Shown here: piece by piece, positions 5,753 through 9,968 of the stretch
How the letters are laid out: every line of letters begins with the position of its first letter
How positions within the stretch are numbered: position 1 is the first letter of the stretch
NCBI GenBank assembly: GCA_017538775.1
Contig: JAFYIF010000255.1
Location: 1-9,968, forward strand
Origin: Oscillospiraceae bacterium
Lineage (GTDB): Bacteria > Bacillota > Clostridia > Oscillospirales > Oscillospiraceae
Length of the DNA: 9,968 bases
Reading direction: 5' to 3'
Notes under the pieces: model-generated
Told to the model about the DNA's origin: nothing
Database searches by the model: none
What the model saw: the letters and a program-made list of their open reading frames with translations, nothing else
Program-made: the position numbers and the translations under genes

Positions 5753-7699
5753 TCAGACCTCGATGATGACCGGGAGGATCATGGGGCTGCGGCGGACGGT
5801 CTTGTACAGGAAGCCGTTCAGGTTGGCCTTGACCTTGCCCTTGATGCCCGCGAAGTCGCGGATGCGCTGGTATTCGCAGGCGCGGATGGACTCGTTCACC
5901 ACGCGCTTCATCTCGTTCATCAGGTCGTCCGCCTCTTTGAGGTAGACGAAGCCCCGGGTGACGATCTCCGGCTCGCTGACGATGGCCCCGGACTCGGCGG
6001 ACATGCTCAGGATGACCACGATCATGCCCTCGTCCGCCAGGTGCTTGCGGTCCCGCAGCACCACGCTGCCCACGTCGCCCACGCCGGCGCCGTCCACCAG
6101 CACCTGGCCGGAGGGGACCTCGCCGTTTTCCTTGACGGTTTTCTGTGTCATCTCAATGACATGGCCGATGCCGCTGACCAGGACGTGCTTCGGCTCTACG
6201 CCCATTTCGCGGGCCAGCTTCGCGTGCTGGTAGAGCATCCGGGTCTCGCCGTGGATGGGGATGACGAATTTGGGCTTTGTCAGGGCGATCATCATCTTCA
6301 TCTCCTCCCGGCAGGCGTGGCCGGAGACATGGAGGTGGTCGCCGCGGCCGTAGATGACCTGGGCGCCCTTGGCGAAGAGCTCGTCGATGACCCGGCTCAC
6401 GGTGATCTCGTTGCCGGGGATGGCGGAGGAGGACATGATGATCAGGTCGTTGGCGTCGATGTCCACCTGCTTGTGCTCGGAGAAGGCCATGCGGTGCAGG
6501 GCGCTCATCTCCTCGCCCTGGCTGCCGGTGGTGATGATGACGGTCTTGTTCTTGGGCACGGCTTTGATCTTGTCCATGTCCACCAGGGTGCCCTCCGGGA
6601 TCTGCATATAGCCCAGCTCCCGGCTGACGCGCATGATGTTCTCCATGCTGCGCCCGGTGATGCCCACTTTCCGCTTCACCCGGGCCGCGGCGTTGATGAT
6701 CTGCTGGATGCGGCCAATGTTGCTGGCGAAGGTGGTGACGATGATGCGCTTGTCGCAGTCCTTGAACAGCTCGTCGAACTTCTCCCCCACGCTGCGCTCG
6801 GACTCGCTGTGGCCGGGCTTCTCGATGTTGGTGGACTCGGGCATCAGGGCCAGCACGCCCTCGTTGCCCAGCTGGCCCAGGCGGACCAGGTCGGCCATGC
6901 CCCCGGCGACGGGGGTCACGTCGATCTTATAGTCCCCGGTGTGGACGATGACGCCCAGGGGGGTGCGGATGGCGAAGGCCACCGCGTCGGCGATGGAGTG
7001 GTTGATGTGGATGAACTCCACGGAGAAGCAGCCCGCCTCCACGGTCTGGCCCGGCTCCACGATGTGCAGTTCCGTCTGCTTTAAGATGCGGTGCTCCTCC
7101 AGCTTCAGCCGGATCAGCGCGGCGGTGAGGCGGCAGGTGTAGATGGGGACATGGAGCTTTTTCATCACATAGGGCACCGCGCCGATGTGGTCCTCGTGGC
7201 CGTGGGTGATGAAGATGCCCCGGATGCGGTCTGCGTTCTCCTCCAGATAGGTCACGTCGGGGATCACCGCGTCGATGCCGTACATGTCGTCGTCCGGGAA
7301 GCCCATGCCGCAGTCCACCACGATGATGTCGTTGCCGAACTCATAGACGGTCATGTTCTTGCCGATCTCCCCCAGGCCGCCCAGGGGGATGATCCGCAGC
7401 TTGCCCCGGGAGGAGCCGGTGCTGCGCTGGGGCCGGGGGACCGTCACCGGCTGGGCCTGCTCCGGCTGGGGGGCTTTCTGCTGGCGCTGTACCCGCAGGT
7501 TGTGCTGGATCTCCCGCACGGCCTTGTCCGCTTCGGCGGCCTTTTTCATCTCCCGGTTGGGGCGGCGGAGCTTCTGGGGCTGGGCGGCCTTGCGGTGTCC
7601 CCCCAGTTTGGGGCCCTCCACCGCCGCCTTCACCGCCTTGTCCAGCTGGCGCTCCCGCTCGGTCTTGGGGTTTCGGTTTCCTTGCCTGTTGTTTGCCAT
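5753..7699 (-). CDS. rnj: Ribonuclease J
   Basis: A 648-residue zinc-dependent beta-CASP ribonuclease with 5'-3' exo- and endonuclease activity in mRNA decay and rRNA/tRNA maturation. The first 98 residues or so are a basic, Gln/Lys/Arg-rich, probably disordered extension that the roughly 555-residue Bacillus enzymes lack; it may bind RNA or partners. The metallo-beta-lactamase domain starts at LRIIPLGGLGEIGKNM (101), with the metal motif HGHEDH (166-171) and HTGDYK (253-258). Beta-CASP features follow: GRSMENIMRVS, then ITTGSQGEEMSAL and HVSGH (457-461), then FVIPIHGETRM and a C-terminal domain. ATG 7699 is chosen because AGAAGGAG precedes it by 11 bases; an upstream in-frame start at 7753 has no such site. 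All key residues look intact. It is the first gene of a two-gene unit. Confidence 0.96.
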   Translation of the reverse strand: MANNRQGNRNPKTERERQLDKAVKAAVEGPKLGGHRKAAQPQKLRRPNREMKKAAEADKAVREIQHNLRVQRQQKAPQPEQAQPVTVPRPQRSTGSSRGKLRIIPLGGLGEIGKNMTVYEFGNDIIVVDCGMGFPDDDMYGIDAVIPDVTYLEENADRIRGIFITHGHEDHIGAVPYVMKKLHVPIYTCRLTAALIRLKLEEHRILKQTELHIVEPGQTVEAGCFSVEFIHINHSIADAVAFAIRTPLGVIVHTGDYKIDVTPVAGGMADLVRLGQLGNEGVLALMPESTNIEKPGHSESERSVGEKFDELFKDCDKRIIVTTFASNIGRIQQIINAAARVKRKVGITGRSMENIMRVSRELGYMQIPEGTLVDMDKIKAVPKNKTVIITTGSQGEEMSALHRMAFSEHKQVDIDANDLIIMSSSAIPGNEITVSRVIDELFAKGAQVIYGRGDHLHVSGHACREEMKMMIALTKPKFVIPIHGETRMLYQHAKLAREMGVEPKHVLVSGIGHVIEMTQKTVKENGEVPSGQVLVDGAGVGDVGSVVLRDRKHLADEGMIVVILSMSAESGAIVSEPEIVTRGFVYLKEADDLMNEMKRVVNESIRACEYQRIRDFAGIKGKVKANLNGFLYKTVRRSPMILPVIIEV

Positions 7700-7938
7700 A
7701 TAAAGAATATCTCCTTCTTCTGACCCGGGGCGGCTTTGTTTTGCGCGCAGCATCCGACCCAGACTTGCCGCAGGGGATGTTACGAAAGCCTCATCACGCT
7801 CTCGGCTTCATCCCCCGGCCAGTCCGCTGTCGCCCGCACGATGCGCACCCCGCGGTGGTTTTTTTCGCCGTCCCGCGCCGAACGCGCATCGGACGGTCTC
7901 TATCTCATGGCCGCAATGGACCCTGAATTCGGTAAGAT
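7700..7938 (-). promoter_or_regulatory. Long predicted 5' leader of rnj
   Basis: From the predicted start point (about 7938) to the rnj ATG there are roughly 240 nt. The leader contains a GC-rich hairpin candidate with CCGTCC/GGACGG arms (about 7865-7896) followed by an A-run, and a short minus-strand frame ending in TAA near 7778 that could encode about 22 residues from a GTG (VRIVRATADWPGDEA...). AGAAGGAG at 7711-7718 is the rnj ribosome binding site. Control of rnj at the RNA level is plausible but not demonstrated. Confidence 0.4.
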
Positions 7939-7944
7939 AGGGAT

Positions 7945-7974
7945 AGTATAACACCCATTTGGCATTTTTGTCAA
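7945..7974 (-). promoter_or_regulatory. Near-consensus sigma-A promoter for rnj
   Basis: Read on the minus strand, TTGACA (7974-7969) and TATACT (7950-7945) are separated by 18 bases. The -35 is perfect and the -10 matches five of six positions. Transcription would start near 7938 and run into rnj. Confidence 0.8.
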
Positions 7975-7983
7975 ATGGGTGTT
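7950..7983. promoter_or_regulatory. 12-bp inverted repeat spanning the rnj promoter spacer
   Basis: AACACCCATTTG and CAAATGGGTGTT are perfect inverted repeats with a 10-base centre. The arms cover the -35 and reach the first base of the -10, which is the classic place for a repressor site. No U-tract follows on the minus strand, so a terminator for recR is less likely, although the hairpin could slow read-through. Confidence 0.6.
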
Positions 7984-7992
7984 TGCATATTT

Positions 7993-8016
7993 GTGAAAGA
8001 TTCAGAATCTGTTCAC
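7993..8016. promoter_or_regulatory. Palindrome over the recR stop codon, upstream of the rnj promoter
   Basis: GTGAA-AGATTC, a central A, then GAATCT-G-TTCAC: two 11-bp arms that match apart from one extra base. It is centred at 8004, about 66 bases upstream of the predicted rnj start point, a position where activators often bind. It overlaps the recR TGA. Confidence 0.45.
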
Positions 8017-8615
8017 ATTTCCCGCCGCCCCTCCAGGGCGCGGAGCATCGTGGCGTCGTCGGCGAACTCCAGATTGCTGCCCACGGGGATGCCGTAGGCC
8101 AGGCGCGTCACCTTTACGCCGAAGGGTTTCAGCAGCCGGGAGAGGTACATGGCCGTGGCGTCCCCCTCCGTGTCCGGGTTCGTCGCCATGATGATCTCGC
8201 TGACCGGCTGGGCGGCCACGCGCTCCAGCAGTTCCCGGATGCGCAGCTCGTCCGGGCCAACCCGGTTCATGGGACTCAGGACCCCGTGGAGGACGTGGTA
8301 GACGCCGGAATACTCCCGGCTGCGCTCGATGCTGGCCACGTCCTTGGGCTCGGCCACCACGCAGATCTGACTGTGGTCCCGGCGGTCGCTGCGGCAGACG
8401 GCGCACAGGTCCCCGTCCGTCAGGTTCTGGCAGACCGGACAGGTGTGGACCTGGCGGCGGCAGTCCAAAATCGCCTGGGCGAAAGCCTCCGCCTCCCCCT
8501 CCGGGAGGCTGAGGATGTGGAAGGCCAGGCGCTGGGCGCTTTTCTTCCCCACGCCGGGGAGGGAGGCGAAGCGGTCGATCAGGGCCTCAAAGCTGGGCGG
8601 AAAGAGAGCGGGCAT
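8013..8615 (-). CDS. recR: Recombination mediator protein RecR
   Basis: A 200-residue RecR, the usual length for the family, which works with RecO and RecF to load RecA on gapped DNA. The order of parts is standard: helix-hairpin-helix (LIDRFASLPGVGKKSAQRLAFHIL, residues 12-35), a C4 zinc finger with Cys59, Cys62, Cys71 and Cys74 (CPVC and CAVC), then a Toprim domain from ICVVAEP (84) through HGVLSPMNRVGP to TNPDTEGDATA (145-155), and the C-terminal LAYGIPVGSNLEFADD segment. ATG 8615 lies 5 bases after the rpe stop with GGGGAG as ribosome binding site, so it is co-transcribed with rpe. This partner is unusual; recR most often follows dnaX and ybaB. Confidence 0.97.
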   Translation of the reverse strand: MPALFPPSFEALIDRFASLPGVGKKSAQRLAFHILSLPEGEAEAFAQAILDCRRQVHTCPVCQNLTDGDLCAVCRSDRRDHSQICVVAEPKDVASIERSREYSGVYHVLHGVLSPMNRVGPDELRIRELLERVAAQPVSEIIMATNPDTEGDATAMYLSRLLKPFGVKVTRLAYGIPVGSNLEFADDATMLRALEGRREM

Positions 8616-8620
8616 GGCGG

Positions 8621-9283
8621 TCACTCCCCGCAGGCCCGGCGGATGGCGGCGATGGCGGCGGCCCGGTCCGGCTTGTTGAAGACCGCGCTGCCCGCCACCA
8701 GCACCTGGGCCCCGTTGGCCACGGCGTAGGGGGCGGTCCTGGCGTCGATGCCGCCGTCCACCTCCAGCAGACAGGAGGGGTTGCGCTCCCGCACCGCGTC
8801 CCGCAGGACGCTCAGCTTCGTCATCTGCTCGCCCATGAAGCGCTGGCCGCCGAAGCCCGGCTCCACGGTCATCACCAGCACCAGGTCCAGCTGGGGCAGA
8901 TAGGGGATCAGCAGTTCCGCCGGGGTCCGGGGTTTGAGGGACAGGCCCACCATCTTCCCGCGGTCCCGCACGGCGTTTATGGCGCTCTGGATGTCCTGGG
9001 GCTGGGCGGCCTCCAGGTGGAAGACCACCAGGTCGGCCCCCGCCAGGCAAAAGCGCTCCACATAGCGCTGGGGGCGGTCGATCATCAGATGCACGTCCAG
9101 AAAGGCGTCCGTGGCGGCCCGGAGGGACTCGAGCACCGGGAGACCGATGGAGATGTTGGGCACGAACAGCCCGTCCATCACGTCCACATGCAGCCAGTCC
9201 GCGCCGCCGTTCAGCACGTCCTCGACCTCCTGGCCCAGTTTTGTGAAATCCGCAGATAAGATGGATGGCGCGATGCGCAGCAT
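8621..9283 (-). CDS. rpe: Ribulose-phosphate 3-epimerase
   Basis: A 220-residue TIM-barrel enzyme that interconverts ribulose 5-phosphate and xylulose 5-phosphate in the pentose phosphate pathway. Metal and catalytic residues are in place: His32 and Asp34 in LHVDVMDG, His65 in DVHLMI, Asp176 in EVDGGI. The flexible loop VMTVEPGFGGQ (137-147) and the N-terminal APSILSADF (5-13) are also typical. ATG 9283 is chosen because AGGAGGA (9297-9291) precedes it and homology begins at MLRIAPS; an upstream ATG at 9322 would add 13 residues without support. The gene heads the rpe-recR pair. In many Firmicutes rpe follows rsgA and prkC, so this setting is a local rearrangement. Confidence 0.97.
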   Translation of the reverse strand: MLRIAPSILSADFTKLGQEVEDVLNGGADWLHVDVMDGLFVPNISIGLPVLESLRAATDAFLDVHLMIDRPQRYVERFCLAGADLVVFHLEAAQPQDIQSAINAVRDRGKMVGLSLKPRTPAELLIPYLPQLDLVLVMTVEPGFGGQRFMGEQMTKLSVLRDAVRERNPSCLLEVDGGIDARTAPYAVANGAQVLVAGSAVFNKPDRAAAIAAIRRACGE

Positions 9284-9331
9284 GGCAGTATCCTCCTGTG
9301 ACAGTTCATTGGTATCGGGCATAGATTGATT

Positions 9332-9420
9332 CAGCGGCGGAAGTGCGCAGAACGCCGGAGGCGTTTGCCCCGCGGGCCGCCGCTTTTTGAATAGGGGCCG
9401 CCGCAGCCAGCGGCGGTCCC
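9332..9420 (-). promoter_or_regulatory. Nested GC-rich hairpins between ybaK-like and rpe genes
   Basis: Four complementary GC-rich arms lie in the 142-base gap: GCGGCGG at 9333-9339 and 9410-9416, and CCGCCGC at 9377-9383 and 9398-9404. In the minus-strand transcript arms 1-2 and 3-4 can pair, or 1-3 and 2-4, so alternative folds exist. A small perfect hairpin (AACGCC/GGCGTT, 9351-9365) sits inside the last pair. The hairpin at 9394-9420 is the likely end of the ybaK-like transcript even though no U-tract follows. On the plus strand CCGCCGCTTTTT looks terminator-like. Confidence 0.4.
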
Positions 9421-9425
9421 ACCGG

Positions 9426-9905
9426 TCAGGGCGTGGGCGCGGGGCCTTTGCACACGTCCACCCAGCCCAGTGCGCCGGAAAAGCGCTCCAGCTCCTCCAG
9501 CGTCAGTTCGATGGCGCTGTTGGGGGTGCCCGCCGCCGGGTAGACCGTGGGGAAGCGGCGGAGGCTCTCGTCCAGCCAGACCTGGGCGGTATCCGGCAGG
9601 GCGAAGGGACAGACCCCGCCCACCGGGTGGCCGGTCAGTTCCGGGACCTGCCGGGCCGTCAGCATCGTGGCCTTGCGGTGGAAGCGGTCTTTGAATTTGC
9701 GGTTGTCCACCCGGGCGTCCCCCGCCGCCACCACCAGGATGCAGCAGCCGTCCCCCAGGAAGGAGAGGCTTTTGGCGATGCGCTCCGGCTCCGTGCCGAT
9801 GGCCGCCGCCGCCAGCGCCACCGTGGCGCTGGAGCTGTCGAAGACCAGGACGCGCTCAGCTGCGCCGAACCGGGCCAGATCGCTTTTTACGCTTTCCAGA
9901 GACAT
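9426..9905 (-). CDS. YbaK/EbsC (ProX-type) aminoacyl-tRNA editing domain protein
   Basis: A 159-residue free-standing editing domain of the YbaK/ProXp family, which hydrolyses mischarged aminoacyl-tRNA such as Cys- or Ala-tRNA(Pro) in the cytoplasm. Visible conserved parts are RIAKSLSF with Lys45, the DNRKFKDRFHRKA basic patch (67-79), GGVCPFALP (96-104) and the GTPNSAIEL segment near 126-134. The length is normal. ATG 9905 is supported by GGAGG (9915-9911). It is separated from rpe by 142 bases, so it is probably a separate transcript. The exact mischarged substrate cannot be settled from motifs alone; the bacterial YbaK and Ala-specific types are both possible. Confidence 0.9.
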   Translation of the reverse strand: MSLESVKSDLARFGAAERVLVFDSSSATVALAAAAIGTEPERIAKSLSFLGDGCCILVVAAGDARVDNRKFKDRFHRKATMLTARQVPELTGHPVGGVCPFALPDTAQVWLDESLRRFPTVYPAAGTPNSAIELTLEELERFSGALGWVDVCKGPAPTP

Positions 9906-9921
9906 GATATCCTCCCATGGA

Positions 9922-9962
9922 AACGGAGCTGCCGCTGCGCAGCTCCGTTCCTTTGTTTTTTC
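9922..9962 (+). terminator. Rho-independent terminator pointing along the plus strand
   Basis: AACGGAGCTGC and GCAGCTCCGTT form a perfect 11-bp stem with a 6-base loop, followed by CCTTTGTTTTTTC. The T-run is on the plus strand, yet all genes from 5410 rightwards are on the minus strand. On the minus strand the same hairpin lies in the leader of the ybaK-like gene, where only three U follow it. A possible -10 (TAGAAT, 9968-9963 on the minus strand) lies at the window edge. Confidence 0.5.
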
Positions 9963-9968
9963 ATTCTA

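Noticed and set aside
5735..7084. 449-codon plus-strand open frame opposite rnj
   Set aside because: Rich in Asp, His, Val and Gly with no recognisable domain; it is the antisense frame of a high-GC gene whose minus-strand product is clearly RNase J.
7959..8729. 256-codon plus-strand open frame opposite recR
   Set aside because: Composition typical of an antisense frame; recR has intact zinc finger and Toprim motifs on the other strand.
8616..9050. N-terminal extension of the recR frame into rpe
   Set aside because: The extra residues are low-complexity Gly/Pro/Arg sequence out of frame with rpe; RecR of normal length starts at 8615 with a good ribosome binding site.
1..9968. Sigma-54 (-24/-12) promoters, tRNA genes, CRISPR arrays
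   Set aside because: Read-through of the intergenic stretches showed no TGGCAC-N5-TTGC-like pair, no cloverleaf and no regularly spaced repeats.

Overview
The window reads as chromosomal DNA from a high-GC member of the Clostridia, most likely an Oscillospiraceae-type gut anaerobe. This is an inference from gene content: an RNase J with a basic N-terminal extension, a sigma-54 factor, an ABC module led by an XRE regulator, Gram-positive style AGGAGG ribosome binding sites, and third codon positions rich in G and C. No RNA gene, CRISPR array, insertion sequence or phage module was seen.

Left part, plus strand. A GNAT acetyltransferase (114-755) is followed by about 350 bases of apparently decayed or non-coding DNA. 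Next is a tightly coupled three-gene operon (1102-3018): a regulator that joins an XRE helix-turn-helix to a SpoVT/AbrB-type domain, an ABC ATPase of the YtrB/BcrA type, and a six-helix ABC-2 type permease. The cistrons overlap by 4 and 11 bases, so the regulator very probably controls the exporter-like pair. A good sigma-A promoter then drives a divergent sigma-54 gene (rpoN/sigL, 3135-4496). A strikingly AT-rich gene for a one-TM protein of unknown function (4520-5062) follows 23 bases later and looks like a recent acquisition.

Middle. 5063-5409 separates convergent transcription units. It holds several palindromic units, including an inverted pair of about 20 bp that resembles an interspersed REP-like element.

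Right part, minus strand. In transcription order the genes are a YbaK/ProX-type editing domain protein (9905-9426), ribulose-phosphate 3-epimerase rpe (9283-8621), recombination mediator recR (8615-8013), RNase J (7699-5753) and an ArsC/Spx-like thioredoxin-fold protein (5742-5410) in which a serine sits where the catalytic cysteine is expected. rpe-recR and rnj-arsC-like are each spaced like operons. The rnj unit has a near-consensus promoter (TTGACA, 18 bp, TATACT) embedded in a 12-bp inverted repeat. A second palindrome lies just upstream over the recR stop codon, and the predicted 5' leader is about 240 nt long.

I do not see a complete new multi-gene system such as a defence island or biosynthetic cluster. 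The strongest leads are the promoter/palindrome arrangement ahead of rnj, the Cys-to-Ser ArsC-like protein, the sigma-54 with an altered RpoN box, the XRE-AbrB regulator fusion, and the AT-rich orphan membrane protein.
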